From: Mongoliitalea lutea
GTDB taxonomy: Bacteria > Bacteroidota > Bacteroidia > Cytophagales > Cyclobacteriaceae
Direction of reading: 5' to 3'
DNA: 64,000 nucleotides
NCBI RefSeq assembly: GCF_014652135.1
Contig: NZ_BMYF01000013.1
Location: 1-64,000 of the forward strand
Positions 51,506 through 61,078 of the stretch are shown in pieces; positions within the stretch are counted from its first letter, which is position 1; each line of letters starts with the position of its first letter. A program made the position numbers and the translations under genes. A model generated the notes under the pieces. The model was not told the DNA's origin. It saw only the letters and a program-made list of their open reading frames with translations, and did not search any database.

Positions 51506-54500
51506 ATGAAATATCTTTTATCTATTTCGGTCTTCTTTTTATACCTAGTTACAAATCAAGTATTTTCCCAGAGCGTTGTAATCAACGAATTTATGTCATC
51601 CAATAGCACTACTATTGCAGATGAAGATGGTGATTATGAAGATTGGATTGAGCTTTACAACTACGGAAACGAAGCAATCAATTTAAACGGTTTCGGTATA
51701 TCTGACAACCCCAACAATCCCTTCAAATGGGTTTTACCTGATATTACTATGGCCCCCGATAGTTTTTTACTAGTCTGGGCATCTGACAAAAACCGAACTA
51801 ACCCTGAATCAGCCTTACACACCAATTTTAAGATATCTGCAAGTGGAGAACACTTAAGCCTAACCCACCCCAACGGTACACTAATCGATTCAATTGAAGA
51901 AGTTAGCGTACCAACCGATGTATCTTATGGAAGGGGTCTTAATGATAACTTTAACAATTACTTTTTCTTTTATACTCCCACACCTAATGAACAGAACACC
52001 ACGATTGGCTCGTCTGAGCTCATCGTGGAACCTATATTTTCACACTCCTCGGGTTTTTATGATTCAGAATTCACACTAACAATATCACATCCCAATCCAA
52101 ACGCATTAATTATCTACACCGTTGACGGAAGTGATCCCAAACCCGAAAACATAGGAGGGACTACATATCAATACAAAAACCAATATCCTCAATCTCCAGG
52201 CCAACAAACAGGTCCTCTTATTACAAATTCTTTTGAAACACTAACTTACTCCAACCCTGTAGTTATCCAAGATAGAACTTCTCAACCCAATAAGCTAGCT
52301 ACTATCTCATCAACTTGGCATTTCAATCCCAATTACTTCCCTAATCAGCCGATCAAAAAAGCTACAATTGTAAAAGCTCGAGCATATGTAAATGGAATCT
52401 TAAGCCCATTAGTTTCCCATACTTTCTTCGTGTCGTCTACTAATGCGTTTCAATCAAATTTACCGATAATAAGTATAAGCCTAAATGAGGCTGATTTATT
52501 TGATTATGAGAATGGAATCTATGTAGCAGGTGTAGACTTTGATAACTGGAGAATTGCTAACCCAACACAAACTCCAACAGGAGGAACCGCAAGTAACTAC
52601 AGAAGAAGTGGCGAAGAACATGAAATCAATGGCCACATAATTTATTTTGTCGACAAAAATGAAAAGCTTAGCCAAAATATCGGACTTAGAATTAACGGTG
52701 GATTTAGTAGATCAAGACCATTAAAATCTTTCCGGCTATACGCGCGTTCTGAATATGGACAAAACACTTTAGATTATCCTTTTTTCGAAAATTATAACTT
52801 TTCTAGTTTCAAAAGACTATTACTAAGAAATTCAGGAAATGATGAAAACAGCACGCTTTTTAGAGACGCTTTCATTCAAAATTTAGTCTCTCACCTCAAT
52901 TTTGACACCCAACAATACCAACCTATTCTACATTATATAAATGGAGAATTTTGGGGTATTATAAACATAAGAGAGCGCTATGATAAACACTATTTAAATA
53001 GAGTTTATAATCTTGAGGAAAATGAAATCGATTTATTAGAAAATAATGCTGAAGTTAATGAAGGGGACAATTTACATTGGAACAGTGTTTTAGAATTTTT
53101 ATCTCAAAATGACTTGTCAACTGAAAGTAATTATAAACAAATACAAACACTCATTGACATAGACAACTATACAGACTATTGGATTTCTCAAACTTTTGTT
53201 AGAAATACAGACTGGCCGCACAACAATATACGATATTTTAGAAAAAAGACAAGTTACTCACCTAATGCCCCTGTAGGACATGACGGGCGGTGGCGGTGGT
53301 TGATGTATGATACAGATTTTGGTTTTGGATTAAATAGCCAATTTGGGGGTACTTTTGAAAAAGACATGATTGCATGGGTTACTAATCCTAATGGGAATGA
53401 TCGATTTCCTAATCAACCTTGGATAAATTCTGTAATGGTGTCTTTAATCAAAAATGAGGTATTTAAAACGAGTTTTATCTTAAGATATGCCGACTTACTA
53501 AATACTGCATTTTTGCCACAAAGATCCATTGACTTAATCAATGAAATGAAAAATGTTATTGAGCCAGAAATACCTGCTCATCGAAATAGATGGAGAAACA
53601 GAATTGGAAACTGGCAAAACAACATCAACAGAATGATCGAATTTGCCAATAAAAGGCCTGACTTTGTAAGGCAGCACATCATCGATAATTTCAACTTATC
53701 AGGATCATATCAGCTAACAATTGATGTGGCAGAAACTATGACAGACTTAATTGACGAGAATCAACCCTCAGTCGGATATGTCAAACTAAACACTATTGAT
53801 TTAACAGATGCCACGCCCGGAATTTCCAGCAACACATACCCTTGGACAGGAACTTATTTCAATGAATTACCAGTGACACTTACTGCAATCCCTCTAGAAG
53901 GCTATACTTTTAGCCATTGGAGTGGAGCTATCGAAAGTACCGAAAGTAGTATTACTCTCAACCTCAATGAAGATAGTCAAGTTACAGCTCATTTTATGAA
54001 AGCAGCTGACTCAGAGGATGCAGAAGTTATTCATTTTTGGCTTATGGGTAATGATATTCCTAACAACACTCCTCTAACGTCCCTTACAGCAACGTTTACA
54101 CAAACCAATGAATCGGGGACTATCAATTTTGAGTCAGCTTTGGAAGGTTATCCTTTTGACAATGGACATCCAAATTGGAGAAAAGCTTCCATGGAAAGAA
54201 GAAATAGCCCAACCCCGCTTAACTACTTCCCAGAGGCAAATAACGGACTGGCTTTCGAAGACATCACCATGAGGGGGCTACAGATCAAACAACCTTTTGA
54301 AGATGGAGACAGACAAAATACGATCTTCTTCAAGGTCTCAACGCAAGGATTTGAGAACATCAAACTGTCCTTCGCAGTCCTGAATGAAGGAGCAGCAGAT
54401 GGAATAATCGTTTCTTATTTTGATCCAGCATCATCTTCGTGGACTGATACTGACTTACCAACTACCTCAGCGACAATCAGTACAACTTATCAAGTAGTTG

Positions 54501-56542
54501 AATTTGATTTCAGCAATGTCTCCGTAGCCACTAATAATCCTGATTTACAAATACGGTTGAGGTTTACTGGAAATAACTTGGCAGACGACAATGGAGATAG
54601 GGTTACATTTAATAATATTGCTTTTACAGGCACACCTATTACAAAAAACCAGACAATTGTCCATTATTGGGTAATGGATAACAATATCCCCAACAACACT
54701 CCCCTAACCTCTCTTACTGCCACTTTTACTCAAACCGATGAATTGGGAGTTATCAATTTTGAGTCAGCTTTGGAAGGATATCCTTTTGAAAATGGACATC
54801 CAAACTGGAGAAAAGCTTCCATGGAAAGAAGAAATAGCCCAACCCCACTTAACTACTTCCCAGAGGCAAATAATGGGCTGGCTTTCGAAGACTTCACCAT
54901 GAGAGGACTACAGATCAAACAGCCTTTTGAAGATGGGGACAGACAAAATACGCTTTTCTTCAAGGCATCTACACAAGGATTTGAGAATGTCAAACTGTCC
55001 TTCGCAGTCTTGGATGAAGGAGCAGCAGATGGAATAACCGTTTCTTATTTTGATCAGACTACATCCACTTGGACAGATTCAGATCTTCCGACGAGTGTTG
55101 CTCCTTTAAGTGACAGTTACCAGGTAGTTGAATTTGATTTTAGCAATGTGATAATTGCTACAAATAATCCTGAGCTTCAGATCAGATTGAGGTTTACAGG
55201 TTCTAATCTGACAATAGATGATGGAGACAGAGTTACGTTTAATAACATTGCCATTACAGGAAGTCCTTTCATCCCTTCCGAATCACCTGTTATCACAAGC
55301 ACTACTCCTGCTTCAAGATGTGATGCTGGCTCTGTCACACTTTTGGCTACTTCAAATGGTGGTACTATCCATTGGTTTGAAACACCAGAAGGAGGAGAGG
55401 CTATCGCTACAGGAGAATCATTTACCACTCCTGTTTTAACAGAGACCACAATTTATTATGTTGAAGCCATCGGAAACGAGTCCGCTGGCAATGGAACAAG
55501 AACAGCCGTACCTGCAACTATTAATATTCTACCGGAAATAACTGCTACAATTTCGGCAGAACTGTGTGGAGAAGGCAGCGTAGATTTAGAAGCATCCTCT
55601 AATATTGGCGTTATCAACTGGTATATCTCAGCAGAAGGAGGAACACCGATTCATACAGGAAACAGGTTTATAACGCCTATCTTGAAAAATAATACTACTT
55701 ATTATGTAGAGGCAGTAAATGAAGGTTGCGTGTCTCTTAGAGTGCCTGTAAACGCAATAGTAGAAGACCAAATAAATCCTGAAATCGTGGCAACATCCAC
55801 CTATACACTCATGCTTGATACAGATGGCAAGGCTACTCTCAGCTGGGAGGATATCGACGAAGGAAGTACTGACAACTGTGAAATCACTGAACGAATCATA
55901 TCTAAAAACTCCTTTGACTGTAGTGATTTAGGAGAGCTTACAGTTGATTACTTGATCAGAGATGCTGCCGGAAATGAATCCTCAGCTCCAATTGTGGTAA
56001 CTATTGTCGATGAAATCAAACCTGAAATCAGGGCAAAATCTACCTATACACTCATGCTTGATGCAGATGGTAAGGCTACTCTCAGCTGGGAAGATATCGA
56101 CGAAGGAAGTTCTGACAACTGTGGAATTACGGAACGAATCCTCTCTAAAACTGATTTCTCAAGAGATGATAATGGAGAGCGAATAATCACCTATACTATC
56201 AAGGACAGTAGTGGAAATACCGCAACAACTGAGATCACCTTAACAGTCGATATTATTCTTTCATTAGGAAATAATAATCCTGAGCAACAAGGAGACATCA
56301 AACTCTTTCCTAATCCAACTAAAGATGATTTGTTTATTGAATTTGAAAAAACAATAAACCTAGAAAACGTTTCTATTGAGGTCATTGATGCTTCCGGACG
56401 AAGCATGGGAGAATCAACTAACTTCCAGCAATCTGGAACAATTCTCCGACTGGATACGAGCAGATTAAGTAGTGGAGTCTATTTCCTCAGAATCTCATCT
56501 GAAAGGTCCTTGAAAGTCATGAAATTTATTATCAAGCGATAA
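51506..56542 (+). CDS. CotH/lamin-tail secreted protein with T9SS sorting domain
   Basis: 1678-residue exported protein. Order: signal peptide (1-21), lamin-tail domain (about 23-140, VVINEFMSSN), chitobiase-like domain (about 175-300), CotH kinase-like domain (about 315-700, with the MYDTDFGFG motif near 600), an InlB-type B repeat (about 775-835), two 630-bp tandem modules (about 840-1255), two Ig-like SprB-like domains (about 1257-1430), two 81-residue HYR-like units with STYTLMLD (about 1430-1590), and a C-terminal Por/T9SS sorting domain (LFPNPTKDDLFIEF to the end). It is exported by T9SS and may be attached to the surface. CotH domains phosphorylate proteins in spores; here the target is unknown. 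Confidence 0.9.
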   Translation: MKYLLSISVFFLYLVTNQVFSQSVVINEFMSSNSTTIADEDGDYEDWIELYNYGNEAINLNGFGISDNPNNPFKWVLPDITMAPDSFLLVWASDKNRTNPESALHTNFKISASGEHLSLTHPNGTLIDSIEEVSVPTDVSYGRGLNDNFNNYFFFYTPTPNEQNTTIGSSELIVEPIFSHSSGFYDSEFTLTISHPNPNALIIYTVDGSDPKPENIGGTTYQYKNQYPQSPGQQTGPLITNSFETLTYSNPVVIQDRTSQPNKLATISSTWHFNPNYFPNQPIKKATIVKARAYVNGILSPLVSHTFFVSSTNAFQSNLPIISISLNEADLFDYENGIYVAGVDFDNWRIANPTQTPTGGTASNYRRSGEEHEINGHIIYFVDKNEKLSQNIGLRINGGFSRSRPLKSFRLYARSEYGQNTLDYPFFENYNFSSFKRLLLRNSGNDENSTLFRDAFIQNLVSHLNFDTQQYQPILHYINGEFWGIINIRERYDKHYLNRVYNLEENEIDLLENNAEVNEGDNLHWNSVLEFLSQNDLSTESNYKQIQTLIDIDNYTDYWISQTFVRNTDWPHNNIRYFRKKTSYSPNAPVGHDGRWRWLMYDTDFGFGLNSQFGGTFEKDMIAWVTNPNGNDRFPNQPWINSVMVSLIKNEVFKTSFILRYADLLNTAFLPQRSIDLINEMKNVIEPEIPAHRNRWRNRIGNWQNNINRMIEFANKRPDFVRQHIIDNFNLSGSYQLTIDVAETMTDLIDENQPSVGYVKLNTIDLTDATPGISSNTYPWTGTYFNELPVTLTAIPLEGYTFSHWSGAIESTESSITLNLNEDSQVTAHFMKAADSEDAEVIHFWLMGNDIPNNTPLTSLTATFTQTNESGTINFESALEGYPFDNGHPNWRKASMERRNSPTPLNYFPEANNGLAFEDITMRGLQIKQPFEDGDRQNTIFFKVSTQGFENIKLSFAVLNEGAADGIIVSYFDPASSSWTDTDLPTTSATISTTYQVVEFDFSNVSVATNNPDLQIRLRFTGNNLADDNGDRVTFNNIAFTGTPITKNQTIVHYWVMDNNIPNNTPLTSLTATFTQTDELGVINFESALEGYPFENGHPNWRKASMERRNSPTPLNYFPEANNGLAFEDFTMRGLQIKQPFEDGDRQNTLFFKASTQGFENVKLSFAVLDEGAADGITVSYFDQTTSTWTDSDLPTSVAPLSDSYQVVEFDFSNVIIATNNPELQIRLRFTGSNLTIDDGDRVTFNNIAITGSPFIPSESPVITSTTPASRCDAGSVTLLATSNGGTIHWFETPEGGEAIATGESFTTPVLTETTIYYVEAIGNESAGNGTRTAVPATINILPEITATISAELCGEGSVDLEASSNIGVINWYISAEGGTPIHTGNRFITPILKNNTTYYVEAVNEGCVSLRVPVNAIVEDQINPEIVATSTYTLMLDTDGKATLSWEDIDEGSTDNCEITERIISKNSFDCSDLGELTVDYLIRDAAGNESSAPIVVTIVDEIKPEIRAKSTYTLMLDADGKATLSWEDIDEGSSDNCGITERILSKTDFSRDDNGERIITYTIKDSSGNTATTEITLTVDIILSLGNNNPEQQGDIKLFPNPTKDDLFIEFEKTINLENVSIEVIDASGRSMGESTNFQQSGTILRLDTSRLSSGVYFLRISSERSLKVMKFIIKR
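54025..55270 (+). repeat. two tandem 630-bp modules inside CotH gene
   Basis: The coding sequence for a module of about 210 residues (starting IHFWLMGNDIPNNTPL, centre with WRKASMERRNSP) is present twice, offset 630 nt. Long nearly identical stretches mark a recent tandem duplication. Downstream, an 81-residue HYR-like unit is also repeated at offset 243 nt (about 55799 and 56041). Confidence 0.9.
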
Positions 56543-56740
56543 GTTGAATTAGTGGAAATTGACAAAATTCAAATGTTTTGTTTTTAGTCAAAATCAATAA
56601 AAATATACAGGAGTTTATTTCTCCAAATAAGAGAGGCAGAATTGATTAATCATCTTAAGTTAAATACAACTAGTTTAAACCTGAAAGAAGCTGTCTCAAA
56701 ATTAACTATTAATTTTCAAGACGGCCAAAATTAAGCCGTA

Positions 56741-56774
56741 GAGGCCGATTTTTAGAAAATCGGCCTCTATTTTT
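56741..56774 (+). terminator. terminator-like hairpin inside IS end
   Basis: Perfect 12-bp stem GAGGCCGATTTT / AAAATCGGCCTC, loop TAG, followed by TATTTTTT. On the plus strand it could end CotH transcription about 200 nt after the stop, and it also may protect the element from outside transcription. Confidence 0.75.
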
Positions 56775-56868
56775 TGAACATTAGTCAAAACATTAGGATT
56801 CTAGTTTCCTCAGACTTGCTCATCTTTAGTGGGGTGTTTTAGGCTTGAGAGCCAATCTAAAGTGTTAT

Positions 56869-57933
56869 TTATACCGCTTTTGCTGCCTTTCTTGAAAGGT
56901 TGTGTGCGATTACGTGGAGCCCAGTTTCAATTTCCACCTTTTCGAGTCCCCTCAGTACATACCTCTTCATCCCCTTGTTTTGCTTAAGGTGTCCGAATAC
57001 AGGTTCCACGTCTGTGGCCCACTGTTTTATTTTTTGGATTCCCTCGGGAGAGATCAGCTTTTGTTTTGCTTCGGATTTATACCGCTACAATGTCCTGTTG
57101 ACTTCAATGGTCTTGTTTCCCTTTCCTAGCCTGCATGAAGGTGGCATCTTCATCGGTTTTTGAATAGCTGTTGCGTTCCTGTAAGACCTCCTCCTTCTGT
57201 TCATATTCGGCAAGCTTTCCAGGCCAGTTTTTCTCTGCGTATCTAAGCTTCTGTTTCACTTTGGGGTCAACTTCTTTGCCCTGCAGTGCCGTGTTGATCT
57301 TTTCTACGGTTTCAAGTACTTTTTGGGGACTGGGATTTTCAAACTTCTCTTCCAGCTGTCCGAGTTCTTCCTTTGCTGTTTCGGCAGCGTAATCCCAGAG
57401 CTCCTGAAGTTGCTTTGCAATCCTTTCCCTGCTCTTTTTGACAGCCTTTCCCCATACAAAAGTGTACCTGTTGGCGTTGGCCTCTATTTTAGTCCCGTCT
57501 GTATAAACGTCTTTTATGTCCAAAAGCCCCACATCGTAAAGCATGAGCACTACCTGTGAAAAAATCTCCCGGATCACTTCTCGGAGCTTTCCCCCCGGAA
57601 ACGGTTGATGGTATTGTGGTCAGGGCGCTGCATGCCCGAAAGCCACATGAAGCCGATGTTTTCACGAACGGCCTTCTCAAGCTTACGGGACGAATAGCAG
57701 TTTTCCAGATAACCGTATATGAGCACCTTCAATAGCATACGGGGATGGTAACTGCTCGCTCCCATATTGCTGTACTGCGAAAGGATCGGCTGGATGTTTA
57801 TCTTGTCCACGACAGTGCTGACTACACGGACGGAATGCTCTGATGGCAGAAGATCACCCAAATTATGGGGAAGGAGTATCAACTGGTTGTGATCATAGTC
57901 TTTAAAGACTATATTTAGGTCTTGTTTTTCCAC
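56869..57933 (-). pseudogene. IS1182-family transposase, frameshifted and internally deleted
   Basis: The N-terminal part (from 57933) is intact through HNTINRFRG, then a G6 run (57591-57596) shifts the frame; the second frame continues with VIREIFSQVVLMLYDV and the first catalytic Asp in VYTDGTKIEANA. The middle, which should hold the second Asp, is missing: the frame ends at 57104 after ATFMQARKGKQDH. The C-terminal end reappears as QWATDVEPVFGHLKQNKGMKR with the catalytic Glu, ending at 56869. So at least one frameshift and one large deletion are present. Confidence 0.85.
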
Positions 57934-57964
57934 ACCTCAAAATAACAATTTTGAGTTAAACAAG

Positions 57965-57996
57965 AAAAAGGCTACCCGAGAATTCAGGTAGCCTTT
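57965..57996 (-). terminator. intrinsic terminator after tRNA-Ala
   Basis: AAAGGCTACC / GGTAGCCTTT with a 10-nt loop; on the minus strand the stem is followed by TTTTTC. It lies about 40 nt after the tRNA-Ala 3' end. Confidence 0.8.
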
Positions 57997-58035
57997 CTAT
58001 TTATTTAATTAGAGACTTATGAAATAGCCTCTTAA

Positions 58036-58113
<78 letters not shown>

Positions 58114-58152
58114 TTAAGTTTTCTTAAGGACCAAGAGCACTTTTGCTCTAGC

Positions 58153-58174
58153 TATCCCGATAGCTATCGGGATA
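58153..58174. repeat. perfect 22-bp palindrome
   Basis: TATCCCGATAG followed directly by its reverse complement, with no loop. It lies between tRNA-Ala and recR. A related palindrome with the TCCCG...CGGGA core is at 13999-14014. It may be a dispersed genomic repeat or a protein site; no function is evident. Confidence 0.8.
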
Positions 58175-58230
58175 ATTCCCCTAACGGACTGCAAATATAG
58201 AAAGGGATTTGATTTAGACAAAAGAAAAGA

Positions 58231-58842
58231 TTATTCGGAAGAATAATTTACTCGAGTGAGGATACTTCTGCCTAAGGTGACTTCATCGGTGTATTCCAAT
58301 TCGCCTCCAATTGGAATGCCTCTCGCGATGCTGCTGACCTTGATATTCAGTTCCTTGAGTTTTCTGCTGATGAAAAATGAAGTAGTATCTCCCTCCATGG
58401 TAGCGGGTAACGCTAAAATTACCTCCTGAACCCCTGAACCAGCACATCGTTGGATTAAGGATTCAATTTTGAGTTCATCAGGCCCTATTCCCTGTATAGG
58501 CGAAATCACCCCACCCAACACATGATACAAACCCTGATACTGTCCGGTGTTTTCTATGGCAAGTACATCGGGGATATCTTCCACCACGCAGATGATTTGC
58601 TTATCCCTGCGGACACTCAAACAAATGCTGCAAGTATCTCCTGAATCTGCTACATTATGACAGGTAGTACAGTATCGGATATCCTTTCGCAATGCTAATA
58701 AAGCACTACTGAGTTCCTCGGTGACAGTTTCTTTTTGTTTTAATAAATGCAATGCCAATCTCAACGCAGTTTTTTTACCAATTCCTGGCAATCTGCTGAT
58801 TTCATTGACTGCTTCTTCGATGAGCTTGGAGGGGAAATTCAC
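58231..58842 (-). CDS. recR: recombination protein RecR
   Basis: 203-residue RecR, full length. A helix-hairpin-helix region at the start (RLPGIGKKTALRLALHLL), the four-Cys zinc finger CTTC...CSIC (about 57-72) and a Toprim domain (about 80-175, ICVVEDIPDVLAIE). RecR works with RecO and RecF to load RecA at gaps. It starts 12 nt after clpS, so the two are likely co-transcribed. Confidence 0.96.
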   Translation of the reverse strand: MNFPSKLIEEAVNEISRLPGIGKKTALRLALHLLKQKETVTEELSSALLALRKDIRYCTTCHNVADSGDTCSICLSVRRDKQIICVVEDIPDVLAIENTGQYQGLYHVLGGVISPIQGIGPDELKIESLIQRCAGSGVQEVILALPATMEGDTTSFFISRKLKELNIKVSSIARGIPIGGELEYTDEVTLGRSILTRVNYSSE

Positions 58843-58854
58843 GCTAAACCTGTT

Positions 58855-59148
58855 TTATACGATGGCTGCTTGGATGCCTGCGTCGAGTATAGCCTGACAC
58901 ATTGGTTTCAATTTACTTCTGCTGCCATACTTGACCGTACATTTACCCTTGTAATGGATAATCATCGTACATTGTTCAGCTTGCTCGGGAGTATGTTCGC
59001 AAACCTTGATTAAGGTCTTAATGACATGGTCAAATGTATTGACATCATCGTTAAATACGACCAACTCATACTCCTCTACGTCAATCAGTTCTTCTATCAG
59101 AAGCTCTGCCTCTTCTATGTATGTTTGTGTCTCTACCATGTGAATCAT
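58855..59148 (-). CDS. clpS: ATP-dependent Clp protease adaptor ClpS
   Basis: 97-residue ClpS. The flexible acidic head is followed by the conserved core VVFNDDVNTFDHVI (about 30-43) and the hydrophobic pocket residues for N-degron binding. It delivers N-end-rule substrates to ClpAP. It is first in an operon with recR. A TAAATTTG promoter element lies just upstream. Confidence 0.93.
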   Translation of the reverse strand: MIHMVETQTYIEEAELLIEELIDVEEYELVVFNDDVNTFDHVIKTLIKVCEHTPEQAEQCTMIIHYKGKCTVKYGSRSKLKPMCQAILDAGIQAAIV

Positions 59149-59152
59149 TTTG

Positions 59153-59160
59153 CAAATTTA
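59153..59160 (-). promoter_or_regulatory. Bacteroidota-type -7 element for clpS-recR
   Basis: TAAATTTG on the minus strand fits TAnnTTTG and ends 4 nt before the clpS start codon, implying a very short leader unless a later ATG is used. A TTTC, not TTTG, sits at the -33 position (20 nt away), so the call is weak. Confidence 0.4.
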
Positions 59161-59200
59161 ATTATTATAAACAACTTAGCGAAACTTACTCCCTGATACT

Positions 59201-60643
59201 ATGAATTCTTCGATGGTTTTAATGGTCATTTCGGCCTATTTTTCCTTACTTTTTTTGATTTCTTGGTTTACTTCGAGGAATGTATCTTCGGATACCTTCT
59301 TCACGGGTGACCGTCAGTCTCCATGGTTTTTGGTGGCCTTCGGGATGATCGGGGCATCCTTGTCAGGGGTGACATTCATTTCCGTGCCTGGGGAAGTCGG
59401 AAATAGTAACTTCTACTACTTCCAGGTTGTTTTGGGGTATACCTTGGGATATTTGACAATTGCTAAAGTGTTGCTGCCCTTATATTACCGTCTCAATTTA
59501 GTTTCTATTTATGCCTATTTGGAAGAGCGATATGGGTTTTGGTCATACAAGACAGGGGCTTTTTTCTTTATTTTATCCCGAACACTAGGTTCTTCTATTC
59601 GCGTGTTTTTGGTGGCAGGAGTGTTGCAATTGATATTATTTGATGATTGGGGAATACCATTTTGGGTATCAGTTTTGATTACGGTATCCTTGATTTGGTT
59701 GTATACCCATCGTGGAGGAATCAAAACGGTGGTTTGGACAGATACCTTGCAGACGCTTTTTATGCTTGTAGCTGTTGGTGTCAGCATTTATTTGATTGGG
59801 AAAGATTTGGGATTAGCAGGTATCTCTGGATTTATTTCCACAGTGACTCAAGATTCGCGATCGGAGATATTCAATTGGGATTGGCAGGCAGGAACTAATT
59901 TTTTTAAGCAGTTTGCCTCGGGAACCTTTATTACCATTGTGATGACAGGTTTGGACCAAGATATGATGCAGAAAAACTTGACCTGTAAAAGCTTGGGAGA
60001 TGCTCAGAAAAACATGTTTTGGTTTACCATTATTTTGGTAGTGGTAAACTTGATGTTCCTTTCTTTAGGGGTATTGTTATACATCTATTCGGAGACCAAT
60101 GGAATAGCCCTTCCAACGCGTACCGATGATTTATATCCTTTCTTGGCTACCCAACATTTTTCAGCGATTGCAGGAATTACTTTTGTGCTAGGAATTACAG
60201 CGGCAGCCTATTCTAGTGCGGATTCTACCTTGACTGCCTTGACCACTTCGTTTTGTTATGATTTTTTGAATATAGAAAAGCGGTATGAAAAAGAGCGACA
60301 AGTAACTGTACGCAAGCAGGTTCATCTAGCTTTTACACTATTGATGTTTGTGGTGATTTTGATTTTCCGTTGGTTGAATGACCAAAGTGTGATCAATGCG
60401 GTGTTTATTATTGCAGGCTATACCTATGGTCCGCTGTTGGGTTTATACGCTTTCGGGCTGTTTACCAAATGGCAGGTGAAAGACAAGTTTGTGCCCTATT
60501 TAGGAGTGGCAGCCCCAGTGATTGCGTTTATCATCAGCAAAAACTCTGAAACTTGGCTTTGGGGGTATAAATTCGGCTTTGAAATATTGATTCTCAATGG
60601 TCTTTTGATGTTTACCGGATTGTGGTTGATCCGGAAAAAATAA
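59201..60643 (+). CDS. sodium:solute symporter (SSS family)
   Basis: 480-residue transporter with about 13 membrane helices. The family pattern shows in GMIGASLSGVTFISVPGEVG (about 51-70), LYLYIYSE-like loops and the conserved ITAAAYSSADSTLTALTTSF (about 337-356) of the sodium site. It imports a solute with Na+; the substrate (sugar, amino acid or other) cannot be told. It starts 53 nt from clpS, divergently. Confidence 0.9.
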   Translation: MNSSMVLMVISAYFSLLFLISWFTSRNVSSDTFFTGDRQSPWFLVAFGMIGASLSGVTFISVPGEVGNSNFYYFQVVLGYTLGYLTIAKVLLPLYYRLNLVSIYAYLEERYGFWSYKTGAFFFILSRTLGSSIRVFLVAGVLQLILFDDWGIPFWVSVLITVSLIWLYTHRGGIKTVVWTDTLQTLFMLVAVGVSIYLIGKDLGLAGISGFISTVTQDSRSEIFNWDWQAGTNFFKQFASGTFITIVMTGLDQDMMQKNLTCKSLGDAQKNMFWFTIILVVVNLMFLSLGVLLYIYSETNGIALPTRTDDLYPFLATQHFSAIAGITFVLGITAAAYSSADSTLTALTTSFCYDFLNIEKRYEKERQVTVRKQVHLAFTLLMFVVILIFRWLNDQSVINAVFIIAGYTYGPLLGLYAFGLFTKWQVKDKFVPYLGVAAPVIAFIISKNSETWLWGYKFGFEILILNGLLMFTGLWLIRKK

Positions 60644-60644
60644 C

Positions 60645-60983
60645 TCAAGTTTCTTTATCCAATAAAATAGGATCCCAAAAATGCTCCTCAAAATTGATGA
60701 TTTGATCATTTTCCACCATCACTCCTTCCGCTGCTAATAGTTCCTGCATGAGCGTAGGAGTTGGGAAATGATGTTTACCCGTCAACAGTCCCTTTCTATT
60801 GACAACTCTATGAGCGGGTACCTCAGCGTCAGTATGACTGGCATTCATGGCATAGCCTACCATGCGGGCGCCACTTTTCAAACCTAAATAGTTAGCAATA
60901 GCGCCATAAGAGGTCACACGGCCTTTGGGGATTAGCTTCACCACTTGATAGACCAAATCAAAATAGTTTTCTTTTGCTTTCAT
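60645..60983 (-). CDS. alkyltransferase-like (ATL) DNA repair protein
   Basis: 112-residue protein of the MGMT/ATL family from ATG 60983. The family motif normally PCHR reads PAHR here (56-59), so the active-site Cys is replaced by Ala. ATL proteins bind O6-alkylguanine but do not transfer the alkyl group; they flag lesions for nucleotide excision repair. The frame runs to 61061 with a basic extension that lacks a family match. It converges with the symporter gene. Confidence 0.88.
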   Translation of the reverse strand: MKAKENYFDLVYQVVKLIPKGRVTSYGAIANYLGLKSGARMVGYAMNASHTDAEVPAHRVVNRKGLLTGKHHFPTPTLMQELLAAEGVMVENDQIINFEEHFWDPILLDKET

Positions 60984-61078
60984 AATCAGTCTTTTGGAAG
61001 CCTTTCGTTTCCGTTTTCCAACGAAATCGGGGATAATTGAGTATATTAGGGCTTTAAGCAAACATACTATAAATTCAT

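Larger units (their letters stand above)
56695..57955 (-). mobile_element. decayed IS1182-type insertion sequence
   Basis: The region carries a broken IS1182-family transposase on the minus strand. Possible short terminal inverted repeats CTCAAAATT (56695-56703) and AATTTTGAG (57947-57955) lie at the two sides; the ends are tentative. The element sits between the CotH gene and the tRNA-Ala terminator and includes a hairpin at 56741-56774. It is non-autonomous now. Confidence 0.7.

Noticed and set aside
57104-57577. Programmed frameshift in the IS1182 transposase
   Set aside because: A G6 run could slip, but the missing catalytic middle shows that the gene is simply decayed.
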